This document shows positions 39,701 to 63,841 of a stretch of DNA of 64,000 bases, one piece after another. The translations under genes were made by a program, and so were the position numbers. Source of the DNA: Chrysomallon squamiferum (taxonomy: Eukaryota; Mollusca; Gastropoda; Neomphalida; Peltospiridae); NCBI GenBank assembly GCA_012295275.1, contig CM022673.1:25759261-25823260 (forward strand), read 5' to 3'. The notes beneath the pieces were generated by a model. The model ran no database searches. It was not told where the DNA came from and saw only the letters and a list, made by a program, of their open reading frames with translations. How positions within the stretch are numbered: position 1 is the stretch's first letter; every line of letters begins with the position of its first letter.

Positions 39701-42700
39701 CAGTTAAAATGTAGAAAACTGCAGCGGGTTGAATGGTGTAAAATCAGAAGGCTGATGGGAAAACCAAGAAGGTGGGGTGCTTGTTAATAAGAGGAATATT
39801 TGTTATTTATTGGAATTTTAGTTACATTCTATCAAAATTATTGCTAATTTTAGGACTTTAGTATATTCGGTATTATTATTATATACACTGTTTTTAAAAA
39901 CTAAAATTTTTTATAATTAAATATTAAATAGCACTTGGTATGACACTGACTTGGAATAAATGTGTTATACTCTCTATGGGCTTAAAGGTAATATAAATAT
40001 TTATTGCAATTAAATATAAACAAAGTGACATTTAATATAATGGGGTAATATCTATGTTAGATATTGCTTAGATATATATCAGACATATATTGTATTGGGT
40101 TTTGTTAAAGATGTTCTCCAGCTTTCTTCATAGAAGAAAGAGCGACTTTAGAGGAAAAGAGAGAGAAAATACGACTACTTCAGCAACGTAAACTGCAGGA
40201 ATTTCAGAATCTGAAGGATCTGCCAGATGAGATACCTCTACATTTAGTGATTGGAACCAAAGTCACAGGTTTCTTATTTAATTACAAAGCATTCACAGAA
40301 CTGAAAACACTTATAAAAGCATCCAGATATTTACATTTAAACTGAAAGTCATTTGAAAAATGTACAGAATGATTCAAACAGTAAATTTGATGGTCAAGAA
40401 AATGAAAACAAAAAAGAAGATAATTAGGATTATTATATTTTTTCTTGTCTTGCTTAACCCTAGGTAGATATGTTTTTTTTTTTTCCTATTGAAGACATTA
40501 AAACATTTTGATCTAAAGATTTTTCAGATCTGTTTAAAAATTTTGCAGAAGTTAATATTGAATCTTCCAAAATTATTATTATTTTTAATGTTTTTGGAAA
40601 TATTGTTAAAAGATTTTAAATATATAAACAATTATTTCTGATGAATTATTAAATAGTCTTTGTTGAATTGTAGCCCGTCTGCGGAAACCACAAGATGGAT
40701 TATTTACGGGAACGATAGAAGCTAGACACAGTTGACAGTTCGTACAGAGTGATTTTTGACAGACCAGGACTTGGAACTCACTCCATCCCTGACTATGAAG
40801 TTTTGGTCAGTACAAAATAAATATATATTAGATACTTCTGTTAGAATTAAAAAGTAAAAGGAAATTTATTTAAACTATGTGTGTATGTATATATATTTTT
40901 ATATGTATATGAGTGTGTTGGTGTGTGTTTTAAAAAAATAAATAATTTTGAATTTTGAACATGTTTTTTAATAAATATTTATTTAAAATCCAGTAAAAAA
41001 AATTTCTTCAGGTAGTTTTGTTTAATTTTTAAAATATTTTCTTATTACAGAGTACCGAAGAATCTGAAACTATTCCTTTGTCTTCTTTTCAAAAGAAAAG
41101 TAGACCCAGGCCAGGCATGTTTTCTCCACCTAGATTCATTCCAGGTTTATCTTCACCAAATCAGCATCTGGTGAGCATTGTTATTTGTGTGTGTGAGACC
41201 AGTCTTGTGCTTTGTTTTTGTTTGTGAATTACTCTTCTGCACATAAGGAATTTTAGATTGATGGATGTCTTGCACAAGACTGTGGCTCTGTAAAACCATT
41301 CGTTAGATAAAAATATATACATGTGTAAGTATGTATGTATGTATGTGTGTCTCTGTCTGTATGTACGTCTGTGGGTGTAACATAATGGTAATTAAGTTAG
41401 GATTTTCTATATAAAAACAGCAACAAAATAAAACACATCTGCAGCATGAATATATAGTAATTCATTTTATTGGCTTTATTTAGATGTGTGTTAAATTAAA
41501 ACAAACATTCCATTCCCTTTTAAGATAACCAATATGTCAACGCCCTCAAACATTCTTAGCATGGTTCTTTTGTATGTTTTGTTACATTAATTTTATTAAT
41601 TTCGTTTCATTGCATTCAAAGAGGTTTATTGTAAAAAATTGTTCTTCTGCCACCATATTTATGTGGCACATAAACCGTCTGTTTTTTCTTTGGAAAAGAT
41701 AATTAATTGTAATGTAAACTTAATTGGATATTTTTTAATTACTGATTTGATTTGTTTCAGAATGATGATCCTTTGTTGAGTGGTTCTCCATTCAAAGGGC
41801 GACTGATGAGTTTGGAAGGAGGATCTTATGGAGGCTTTCCGATTAAGTTTCTAGTTTTAGTGGTTTGTCACGTTTTAATTTACTTTTTTTTATATATATT
41901 ACTCTATATAATTTATTTAGGTGTCAAAATACTTCAGGAGTAAATAACGAATGTGGCATCAGTTGAAATAAAATATTTCTAAGTTAACTTGTATCTGTGC
42001 ATACCAGGTTTTTTGGGGAAAAATGAAGAAATAACTCACTAAAACTCACAAACAAACAACTTAGCTTCTTAGATGACCTAAAAAGGTATAGAACCCAAGT
42101 TGCTGTTTATATTTCAAATTTTCTTGAAAGAACGTGACAAATAATTCTACTCACATATACATAGAGGAACATAATATCCATAGCTAAGTTGAAGCTGATA
42201 AAATGGATTGGACAGATGTTTAAAAAAATTAGAAAAAAAAAACTGATGTTTGAAAATATTTGGTTAATGTATCATGTATGATTATTATTATTTTTAAGAA
42301 CCTGTTAAGTCTTGAGCATCTTTTTTGCAGACTCGTCTGTCCAAGATTTTATCTATTAAAAAAGATTGGATTCGCCAGCTAAAAGACATGAATACCCAGG
42401 CAGAGAAATCAGTAAGTTGCTATTGAAAGGAATTCAGTGCCTTATATGTATCATATAGCTTATCTTTTACTGGAATTGTAACCATTTTATATGAGGTTGG
42501 AGCACAATGAATATAGCTCTACAAAGATAACATCTAAATCAGAATAAAGTTTAATTTAAATAATAGGAAAAATGTATTCAGTCACATTAGCTGGTTTAAA
42601 CTGAGAGCATTCTATAAAAGAAAAGAAACTTTACCTCAAACATCCACAATAATACATCATTTATTCACTGAAATGAAGAAAATTTTTTTACAAATGTTTT

Positions 42701-44267
42701 CTTTGTGGGATCGAACTATAAACTGGTTAATTTTACCTTAGGTGTGTTGTGTTGTTTGAAATCTACAACATCCAGACGTGACTGTTTGTAATGTTTAGTG
42801 ATACTAATTTAAGAATAGACATGTGCCTCATTTTTACAGCGTTCCTATCAGCAGCCTATTACTGTCGAATTTCAAAAGAAGTATGCTCACATTGTGTTAG
42901 AACTGGATAAACTGAACAAGGATCTCAATGACTATCTGGTTGGAGTGCAGCAGTACTGCCAAGAGGTAGGTGCACCGTTATTATGTTCTGTTAATTATTT
43001 TTAAAAGTTAGGAATATAAAATAAAACTAAAAAACCTCAGATGCTTAAAAAGTGGCAGATGATTTATTTTAATAATTTTAATAAATCCAGAATCATCCAG
43101 CCCTTAGAATGTTTTTTTTTGTTTCTTTTTTTTTTTGTAATCAGTAAGTATCTGTTTCCCAGAGTTATTTAGAATTTGTTAAACTAAACCTAAAGGAGTA
43201 TTGCACAAAACTAAAATAACAGTAATAGCAGTTACTACTGTTAATGTGATATGTGAGATAGATGAGTGTTTGATTTTTTTAGTAAAAAAATATGTGGATA
43301 AAAACTGTGATCAGGGAAAGACAAATTTGTGATAAGAATCATCAAAGTAAATATAAGAATTAAATTAATTAAATATTTTTTCTTGGATTTAGTAAATTTA
43401 AATTTTTTTTTTTTTTTCAATTTTTTTTTATCTGCTGAATTTCAGATTGCACCAGACCATGGTCTGATGCCTGTAGATCAACCTTCAGAAATTAGAAAAA
43501 AATGCGAAGAAGAAGCACAGTCAATGGTCAGCAGAATCTGTCAGGTGATTGTAGACATTAATCTTCTAAACACTGAATTTAATTTTGAAAAAAAAATAAA
43601 CAATTAAAAAATTATATTAATAATAATAAAAATAATTAGTTCGAATTTACCACCTTTTCAACAAATTGTTAAATCAATTTTTTTACTTTTTTTTTAAAAA
43701 TATTAAAAATCGTTTGATTTTTTTTATGTGATTTTTTTTTTTTTTTTTTTTTTTCTTTTGTGTATTTATTTTAAATGTAATGTTTTAATATGACTTTTTC
43801 TCCCTCACCAGTCAATGTTTTCCAACAAGAAAACAGCCAAAAATGAGAGAATATTAAACCTTGTCGGCAGCCTTACTTCTTTGATGTTACAAGTCCGAGT
43901 GAGTTGTTTTAAACATTTGTCTACTTGTAACATTTAATACTGTACATGATATTAAAGGAAAACCTGGTATTCTACTCTGTTGTTATGGTCTTGTTTTTTC
44001 GCTCGACACTTTTTTTAAGGTTTATTTACCAGAAGAACAAAAAATTCAGTTTTGTATTTCTTGTATAATTAGCCTCAACTTGTGATTAATAAAAATAAAA
44101 ATAAAATCAATTACATATTTAAGCAGGTACTTTTTTTTTTTAATTTTTTGTTGTTAATCATCATCATCATCATCATCATTATCATTGTCATATTATTATT
44201 ATTATTGTTGTTGTTGTTATTGTTATTATTATTGTTATTATTATTGTCTTTATTATTATTATTATAA

Positions 44268-44317
<50 letters not shown>

Positions 44318-45264
44318 TCAGACATTTTCAGAACATGACTTCAATTCTTTTGAATTCAAGTCACTGACAGATAGTTTGTCAGATATCAGAGAAACTCTGG
44401 ATGGTAACAGCATAAAGTAAGAAAATATATATATGTTTTTAAAATTTCATCTCTTCATTTCACTGAAAGTATTTCACAGGTTACTTAAGCTATTTCAGTT
44501 GCAGTATAAACCACTGCATGTTAATTTTCACATGTTTTAAAGAATTTGACTGTGATTAATTTTAACAGAAGAATATTTGAATACCCAGCTGATATTTACC
44601 TGATATACAATTTCAAGGGTAATATATATGTTTTAAGCAGTTGTCTGTCTGTTGATATAAATATTTCACTTTTTTTATATTAATTTAATATGGTCATGTA
44701 TTCATTGTTTTTCTTAGTTATATCTCTGATCTGGGTGAAATAGTTAATCTAACTTGTTTTCTCATTTCTGGTTATGATTTTATTATTATGTCCTCTGTTT
44801 TAATATCTTCCAAAATAAAAACAGAATAATGGATTTGAAACAAATCATAAAATGGAAATAAAACAAATTTCAAATATAAAATTTTGGACACTTTTGATGA
44901 TAAATATTAATATTTGTTGGGTTCTTTTTGTTGCATTTTTTTTTTTTTTTTTTCAGTTCATTTTAAAACAGTGTGAAGATTATATACGAGTCTTATTAAT
45001 TTAAAATGTTCAAGCTTTATAATCTAAAATATATATATATATATATTTATATATTTTTTAAATATTTTTTAGTTCATTTTAAAACAACATGGAGATACTC
45101 ATATGTTATTTTTTACCCTTTTGATCTTGAATATTATATTTGTTGGATTTTTTTTCCTTTTCAGTTCATTTCAAAACAATGTGGAGATACACATTAATCA
45201 CATAGAGAGTGGTCTGAGTCAGATGGGCAACCTTCATGCGTTTGCTTCATCACTGACATCTTGA
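36755..45264 (+). CDS. LIN9: LIN9, MuvB core subunit, 17 exons (apparent frameshift in exon 9)
   Basis: Exons 36755-36779, 37334-37366, 37707-37747, 37981-38085, 38480-38587, 39034-39170, 39646-39771, 40111-40268, 40674-40805, 41051-41170, 41761-41862, 42331-42411, 42840-42965, 43446-43544, 43812-43898, 44322-44416 and 45165-45264, all GT-AG and phase-consistent except for exon 9. The product is about 558 aa (human 542). LIN9 is a scaffold of the MuvB complex (with LIN37, LIN52, LIN54 and RBBP4) that forms DREAM with p130-E2F4 and MMB with B-MYB to control cell-cycle genes. Visible hallmarks are SAKALVTMKEG near the N-terminus, the DIRP domain (VRLRNLLKLPKAHKW, WFYSNIDAPLF, IRRLMGKPRR), LPDEIPLHLVIGTKVTARLR, and the C-terminal QNNVEIHI and SGLSQMGNLHAFA. 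Read literally, exon 9 breaks the frame and stops at about residue 264. Confidence 0.95.
39034..40268 (+). other. LIN9: LIN9 DIRP domain (exons 6-8)
   Basis: Exons 39034-39170, 39646-39771 and 40111-40268 encode about residues 105-245. They hold the DIRP domain that names the LIN9/Aly/Mip130 family, followed by the charged helix EERATLEEKREKIRLLQQRK and LPDEIP. Identity to the human protein is highest here. Intron 6, just before exon 7, carries a duplicated segment. Confidence 0.9.
39316..39620. repeat. Tandem duplication inside LIN9 intron 6
   Basis: AGAATTGCTGAAAG (about 39322) recurs as TGAATTGCTGAAAG (about 39472). GTATACATATACAGTAGTTT (about 39378) recurs as GTATACCTATATATTAGTTT (about 39575), followed in both by AACAGTATTATT. 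The copies differ by an insertion of about 40 bp in the second. Confidence 0.7.
40674..40805 (+). CDS. LIN9: LIN9 exon 9 with apparent 2-nt deletion
   Basis: The exon opens in phase as ARLRKPQDGLFTGTIEA (through about 40722) and, from about 40725, continues in another frame as DTVDSSYRVIFDRPGLGT and so on to YEVL, which joins exon 10 in phase. Two bases are missing between 40720 and 40726. The literal frame hits TGA at 40733-40735. Both halves match LIN9 closely, so splicing differences cannot explain it. Confidence 0.85.
42331..44416 (+). other. LIN9: LIN9 C-terminal helical region (exons 12-16)
   Basis: Encodes TRLSKILSIKKDWIRQLKDM, the coiled-coil-like VEFQKKYAHIVLELDKLNKD, LAPD-like IAPDHGLMPVDQPSEIRKKC and the EHDFNSFEFKSLTDSL segment. 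It aligns with the human region that contacts LIN52 and B-MYB in the MuvB structure. Confidence 0.8.
44952..45110 (+). pseudogene. Two decayed copies of the LIN9 exon 17 acceptor and start
   Basis: TTCAG|TTCATTTTAAAACA at 44952-44970 and TTTAG|TTCATTTTAAAACA at 45068-45086 copy the true exon 17 start (TTCAG|TTCATTTCAAAACA at 45160-45178), including the following GTGGAGATAC-like bases. The copies lie 116 and 92 bp apart. In LIN9 phase each reads Asn-Ser-Phe and then TAA, so neither can encode the conserved C-terminus. Confidence 0.75.
45165..45264 (+). CDS. LIN9: LIN9 exon 17, conserved C-terminus
   Basis: Encodes NSFQNNVEIHINHIESGLSQ and MGNLHAFASSLTS, then TGA at 45262-45264. It is nearly identical to the human LIN9 end up to LHAFA. 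It is the only one of the three similar acceptors whose frame stays open. Confidence 0.93.
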
Positions 45265-46050
45265 GATGTTCAACTGAAATTTCTCTGGTGCTGTCCATTC
45301 TCATTGTTGATGTTATCTGCCACAAAAACAGATAAAAAGTTAGATGAATGAAAAAAAAAAAAAAAAATCTCAAACAGCTGCTTTTTAACAGACATTATTA
45401 AACCAGCAAATGCCTTATTGTGAGCAGTTATAACAAATATGATTGAACAGGTCAATTTTCAATTTTTTTTTTTTTTGTTCTTTTGTGAATGATGACCCTT
45501 GGTCAAAAAACAAAAATTATAAATGTTTGTTATTTATAGAGAAGGATCAGGTTAAAACAAATTCAAAAATAAATATTGTTTATGATGTTGTTCTTCAAAA
45601 CCATTTAATCATTAGAAGAAAAATTAATGAATAACTTTTAAAATGAATAATTTGAAGTAAAATTCTATTCTAAAGTTAGACATATTTTCTTTATAGCTTT
45701 GTTATTGTGTAATGTGTTTTGTTGTCTTAAAACAGACTAAAAAGTCTTGGAAACTAGTTTCAGTTATGTGTTAACAGTAGTTCTGATGTTTCTTTTTGGG
45801 GGTGGGGAGGTTTTTGTTTGTCAGAAACAATTCATGTAAATAAAATTAAGATCAATGTTTTTCAATTACTGTGTAAAGTCATGTTATATGTTTAATCATG
45901 GAATAATATGTAAAAAAAAATTTAAAAAAAATATATATATATATATTATTTATTAATTTTGTCCAAAAGAGTTTATTGTAATTTTTTATTTCTTAATGAC
46001 GTTTTGATGTGATCAAAATAAACTCATTAAAAATTTGTTGTTTTTTTTCT
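45265..46050 (+). other. LIN9: LIN9 3' UTR
   Basis: About 750 nt of AT-rich DNA from the stop to AATAAA at 46017-46022, which is followed by a T/GT-rich stretch. Confidence 0.55.
46017..46022 (+). terminator. Candidate LIN9 polyadenylation signal AATAAA
   Basis: A canonical hexamer with TTGTTGTTTTTTTTC about 20 nt downstream, a good downstream element. An earlier AATAAA at 45839-45844 is an alternative. Confidence 0.5.
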
Positions 46051-47707
46051 TTGTCAAGCAGAATGTGGAACTTTTTTTTATATAATAAGTAATGTAATAG
46101 CAGTTTTACATAAAATTACCCTGACATAGAAAAATCTTCATTTCAGAATTGTATGTCACAAAGCTTATTAACAACATTTTTTAAAAACAGAAGTGGCTGA
46201 AACTGTTATTAAACTTTTGCACATATGAATAGCACACAAAATAATTTTGTCATTCATGCTTCTTCGAAAATTAAAAATATAGTTCTTTTAATTCCAAATA
46301 CGACATTTTGGCATTAATTGCATAATGATTCCTGGATGTTAAATTCAAAGCAAAATTTATTATTTCATAACGTGACATAACGTTGTTTTCTTTTTTTGTT
46401 TTTGTTGATTAATATTAAAAGTGAACTTGACTTTTAGTTTGATGATGCAAATGTTTTGATATAAACGATGTAATTTTCACGAATATTCGATTTTGTCGAG
46501 TAGTGCAAAAGCATTTTGAGGTTCAATAAATTTTAATGTCGATCCAGAATTATAAGAATCACAGGTTCAGTATATACTAAACAGACTATTTATTACAATT
46601 CATTAAAAAAAAAGAAAAAAAAAAGAGAAATAATAATACATAAGATAAACAAATAAATAAAATAAATGTATGAAATGGAGGCAATTGTAATTATAGATAT
46701 TGGTCTTTTATTTAAAAAATATTTACGTTTGGTCAGAAATAACGTTAAAAACAAACAATCCAAGCAAATAAATAAATAAATGAATAAATAAATAACTGAT
46801 CGGCTTTGATATCATGCCTGTCATTAGTAATTTGTCATATCAACATTTTGAAATTAAATATAAAACATTAAAACATTAATTTCACATTTACTGTAACGAA
46901 ATTTTATGATCAAAATATTAATAAATTCAGTTATCGTTAAATACACAAGAATGTTTTTAAATAACATCGACCGCAAGCAGTATCCACTACCTTTCTTAAT
47001 ACGTAATCCTGTTAATTAAACCATGAAAGAAAAACAACAAAACAACCTGAAAACAACAAAAAGAAAAAAAAAAAAAAAAAAAATTCTAATACTCCAAATT
47101 ATATTAAATAAAGTATATAATAACAAGAAGAAATTTATAATGTAATTTTAAGCGTTCATTCAGTTTTATTACATGTGCGTGTGTCTGCTGAAAAATATGA
47201 AAAAATAATTAGCGAAATCCTAATTTACGCACATTATCGGTTTGTTTGTGTCTACAAAACCTAATACGATATACGAAGGGAAAATTTCACTCTTACTTTT
47301 TTGTTTTTAACATGCCAACTCGAAACTTTAGTCGGTTTATCTTGGAAAATCATTTTGTTTAGGGGAATGTATAAAATTTCGTCTAAAATGCTATGTTACC
47401 GTGTAGAGGTTTCTACAAAGATTATTCGTTGTCTGACTCTTAAAGAAACATTTTGTTTTCTGGTCATTCTCATAGGTAAAACGGGTTCCCAGGAATTTTG
47501 ATTTACACATTACTGTTTTCCAAGTCAAGGTAAGGATATTTATTAAAATGCTTAAATATTTATTTTAATTTTTTTTTTCATAATAATATGTAATATTTCC
47601 TTTGCAAATAGATTTAATAATGATAATTATTTTATCATTGTACGTGGATTAATAATCTGTAAATTAATAATAATAATAATATCTTTTGATGTCTGTAATA
47701 ATAACTA

Positions 47708-47743
<36 letters not shown>

Positions 47744-48499
47744 CAAAGAACAGTTTAATATAAAATTATATAAATTTTATTAACATAACTCCTAGGTAAT
47801 AATTTGTTTTCAATATCCATTTAATGATTAAATGTCTCACTGTAAATATGTTTTAAAATGTTTTGTTTTTTTTTAATAACGTGATTTATCATTAAAAATA
47901 AATGTAATTAAGTTGCAGAAAAACATTTATACACCTTTAAACTTACAATGAGGCGTTTATCCACTGTCAGGTATTATTAAAATATATAAATCGATAATAA
48001 AAACAAAAGCAAATATCAGCATTCATTAATTCGAGAGAGAGAGAGAGACTGATAAAAACAAATCCAAATAAAATACCTCTCAATAATATATAATGTATAA
48101 TCATTAAAATTTTAAAACTTTGCCATATCTAAAAATGTTTAAGTTTCAATAACAAACAGAATTTTTAAAATTTTATTCTTAAATTTAATGTCAACTGACG
48201 TTTTACAGTAAACAACAAAATTATAAAACTTTACAGATCAGACATGAAGATGATAGATTTAATCTTTTTTGAAAGAACAACTCTTCTGTGTTATTGCCTG
48301 ACCTTCATTATTACTGGGGTATTTTCTTTCTTTTTTATCAGAATGTGCGTGATTTAGACGACAGTGTGTGTGTTATACTTGCGTGTTCTCTTACCGTTAG
48401 AGAAATTTTCATTGTCTGATTTTGAATCGCAGTAAAAACTGATTGCTCGACGGTGAAAATGAAAAACAGTAGCACATACATGAAAAAAACAGGGGATAT

Positions 48500-48572
<73 letters not shown>

Positions 48573-48738
48573 CGTGTTTATTCGAAAGAAATATTGTATG
48601 TTTATTTTTAAATTATTTTAAATAAATAAAGCAAGCATTTTTTTAATTACAATTAATCTTTTAATCGTAATATTTCAGATACTGTCACAGCAACCGAGAT
48701 TTATATATATATATTTAATTTTCTTTTCTTTCTTGCAG
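46051..48738. other. Intergenic between LIN9 and the cadherin gene; probable cadherin leader
   Basis: AT-rich with no ORF of interest. A poly-T tract (about 47710-47739) and a (CT)n microsatellite (about 48502-48568) are present. A splice acceptor (TTCTTGCAG, ending 48738) just before the cadherin start codon suggests an untranslated first exon somewhere in this interval. Confidence 0.5.
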
Positions 48739-48748
48739 AGTAAAACAT

Positions 48749-61434
<12,686 letters not shown>

Positions 61435-61850
61435 AACGAAGTGAAAATGTGTGTTCATGTTACGTTCAGTCGTTAATCACTATACAACACGATTATATCA
61501 GTGTGTAAAACTGCAGTATTTGTTTTAGTGGTTTTTTTTTATAAATATACATTTACTTAACTGTTTCATGCAAGTACTTCAGTATATTTTATTTTAAGGG
61601 TAGTATTAAAACAACCTATGTCTTAATTGCAAAAAGAAAGAAAAAAAATATTTAAAGATATCAAAATATCTGTTATAAAAATAAAATATATTATTTTAAT
61701 GGTAGAATTAAGGAACCGATGCCTTTGTTACAAAAAAACTAAATATATTATTTTAATAATGAAATTAAGGAGATCGATATCTGAATTACCAAAACGTTAA
61801 TTAATAAACCTTTCAGAATATATGAGAATCATCATTTCTTTTATTAACCG
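61435..61850 (+). other. Cadherin 3' UTR with decayed tandem repeat
   Basis: Three degenerate units at about 61580-61800 share TATATTATTTTAATG-AGAATTAAGGA words. AATAAA at 61803-61808 is a plausible polyadenylation signal 370 nt after the stop. Confidence 0.5.
61803..61808 (+). terminator. Candidate cadherin polyadenylation signal AATAAA
   Basis: It lies just before a 210-bp AAAT/AAAC array. Other hexamers occur upstream, so the choice is uncertain. Confidence 0.35.
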
Positions 61851-61851
61851 A

Positions 61852-61998
61852 ATAAATAAATAAATAACAAAATAAATAAATTAAATAAATTAATAAAATA
61901 AACAAACAAACAAACAAACAAACAAACAAACAAACAAACAAACAAATAAATAAATAAAATAAAATAAAATAAATAAAATAAAATAACGTAAAATAAAA

Positions 61999-62055
<57 letters not shown>

Positions 62056-62060
62056 AAAAT
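61852..62060. repeat. (AAAT)n/(AAAC)n tetranucleotide array
   Basis: About 200 bp of AAAT units flank an AAAC block (61901-61944). Confidence 0.93.
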
Positions 62061-62334
62061 TAATAAATAAATAAAAAAATAAAAATAACAAATAACAAAT
62101 AAATATTTAAAAATAATAATAATATTTGGTTTATAAAGAATCTCCTTTTATCTTGGAAAACGCGTAACCAAGACAACAATGGCAGCTGTGAAGTTTCAGA
62201 ACTGACACGTGAGAGGATACGCTGTATGAAACATGACTCTAGTTCTAATCGCAGTCTGCGATTTTGTCATTTGTCTCTGATTTGTAGCTATTAATCAGTG
62301 ACTTTTTGCTGTGTATAATATATACAAACACTTA

Positions 62335-62600
62335 AAAAATAAACTACTTTTACTTTATTCATAGTTTCCATTATTTATTTAATATTTTAATTATTTCAAC
62401 AGCAGACGAAGATGATTATAAACATTTAAATAATAAAGTATTTTTAATTTCTTAGTAGTTTTCATTATTTATTTAATATTTTAATTATTTCAATACTAAA
62501 CGAAGATAATTTTAAATACTTAAATAATAAACTACTTTTTAATTTCTTAAATAGTATTCATTATTTATTTAATATATATTTATTTTATTTATTTCAATCA
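62335..62600. repeat. Tandem repeat of about 100 bp, three copies
   Basis: CATTATTTATTTAATATTTT recurs at about 62369, 62463 and 62569, with AAATAATAAACTACTTTT-AATTTCTTA between copies. Confidence 0.85.
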
Positions 62601-62986
62601 TAATTGTCTACATAATTTCTAATTGTAACTTAGGATTATAACATCTTGGTTTCCCTTTGAAAAATGAATGTGATAATCTATTTGCATTTAAGAGATATAA
62701 TTGTCTATTCTCAGTGGTATTTTAACTTTTTAATAAAACTGAAATTAAAATACATTACTGGTTATTATCTTATCAGTTAGTTGAAATTAATCACTTATAG
62801 GTACATACATACACACATACATCCGCACACACTCGCATATACATACATATATTCACACATTCAGACACACATAATACGAAATATATACACGTATGTACAT
62901 ACATACATACATTTATACATATATATACATATGTGCAGAGTCTATTCAGATGTACATAAGTCAGAGAATATTCAAAATCCTAAAAC

Positions 62987-63098
62987 TACATACATACATA
63001 CATACATACATACAAACATACATACATACAAACAAACATACATACATACATACATACATACATACATACATACATACATACATACATACATACATACA

Positions 63099-63127
<29 letters not shown>
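62987..63127. repeat. (ACAT)n microsatellite
   Basis: About 35 units, nearly perfect over 63032-63127. A looser CA/TA repeat lies at 62800-62930. Confidence 0.95.
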
Positions 63128-63130
<3 letters not shown>

Positions 63131-63359
63131 AAGATATATAATTATCCTGTCACTTTATCTGAATATAATTTCTGATTTCTGAATTTTTTATACAGGATAC
63201 AAAAATACACAGGTAATTTTGATTTGTTCTTTGGTCACAAGTATAAAATAATATTTTTATATTCTTTTGATATCTGCTTTCGTCTTCAGTCATGAAATAA
63301 TAAATATATGGTAGACAATAAAAATCAACTTTGTATCTCGTGTATCATATAAATTATTT

Positions 63360-63435
63360 TCATATATATATATATATATATGAAAATATAATATATATGT
63401 ACAGACACGCACACGCACGCACACACACACACATC
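63360..63435. repeat. (TA)n and (CA)n tracts
   Basis: Short TA (63361-63381) and CA (63403-63433) tracts before the transposase relic. Confidence 0.85.
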
Positions 63436-63620
63436 TAATTGTCATTTTCATATACAATAAAAAGAGGTTTATTTAACCTCACTGTGACCGCAGTCTGTAC
63501 GGATTAGTAAGGGATCAAGTGATACGGCTCAACGCTTCAATCGCTATAGTCAGCATCACTAAAGTGAACACTTACTGGGAATCCAAGCCAATCCAGAGGA
63601 TCCATAACGTTTAAAGGTTT

Positions 63621-63841
63621 GCTGAGTATGTCACCGAACAATGGACTGAATCTTCCGACAGAAAAGTCTGGAGCCATTTCTTAACAAATGGTGCCAGTAC
63701 TAGGAATCATGTTGAAGGACGGCCATTCAAAACTGAAATTATCCCAACATTTTGAAATTCATAAATATGATTAAGAGAAAGCAGGCCTTTGTTGACCTTA
63801 AAATTTTACAATTAAGATCTGGTGGAAGGTTGGCAACTTGA
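63621..63841 (+). mobile_element. Frameshifted C-terminal relic of a MULE-type transposase
   Basis: Frame one (63621-63755) reads AEYVTEQWTESSDRKVW, SHFLTNGASTRNHVEGRPFK and stops at TGA. A one-base shift opens 63746-63841, reading NILKFINMIKRKQAFVDLKI then LQLRSGG. A W...TN..HVEG(W/R)...K block followed by N-I-FI-IK-EQA is the usual C-terminal pattern of MULE/FLYWCH-associated transposase-like proteins in invertebrates, normally written RTNNHVEGWH. With a frameshift, a stop and no upstream domain in view, it is a dead fragment that may extend past the right edge. Confidence 0.55.

Noticed and set aside
40674-40805. Explaining the LIN9 frame break by an alternative splice site or micro-exon
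   Set aside because: Both halves of the exon are conserved and contiguous, and both ends fit the neighbouring exons. Only a 2-nt loss inside the exon accounts for it.
62175-62205. ATGGCAGCTGTGAAG as a first exon right of the cadherin gene
   Set aside because: It stops after eight codons without a donor in phase.
62987-63127. Regularly spaced repeats that might suggest a CRISPR-like array
   Set aside because: It is a plain ACAT microsatellite without spacers, in an animal genome.
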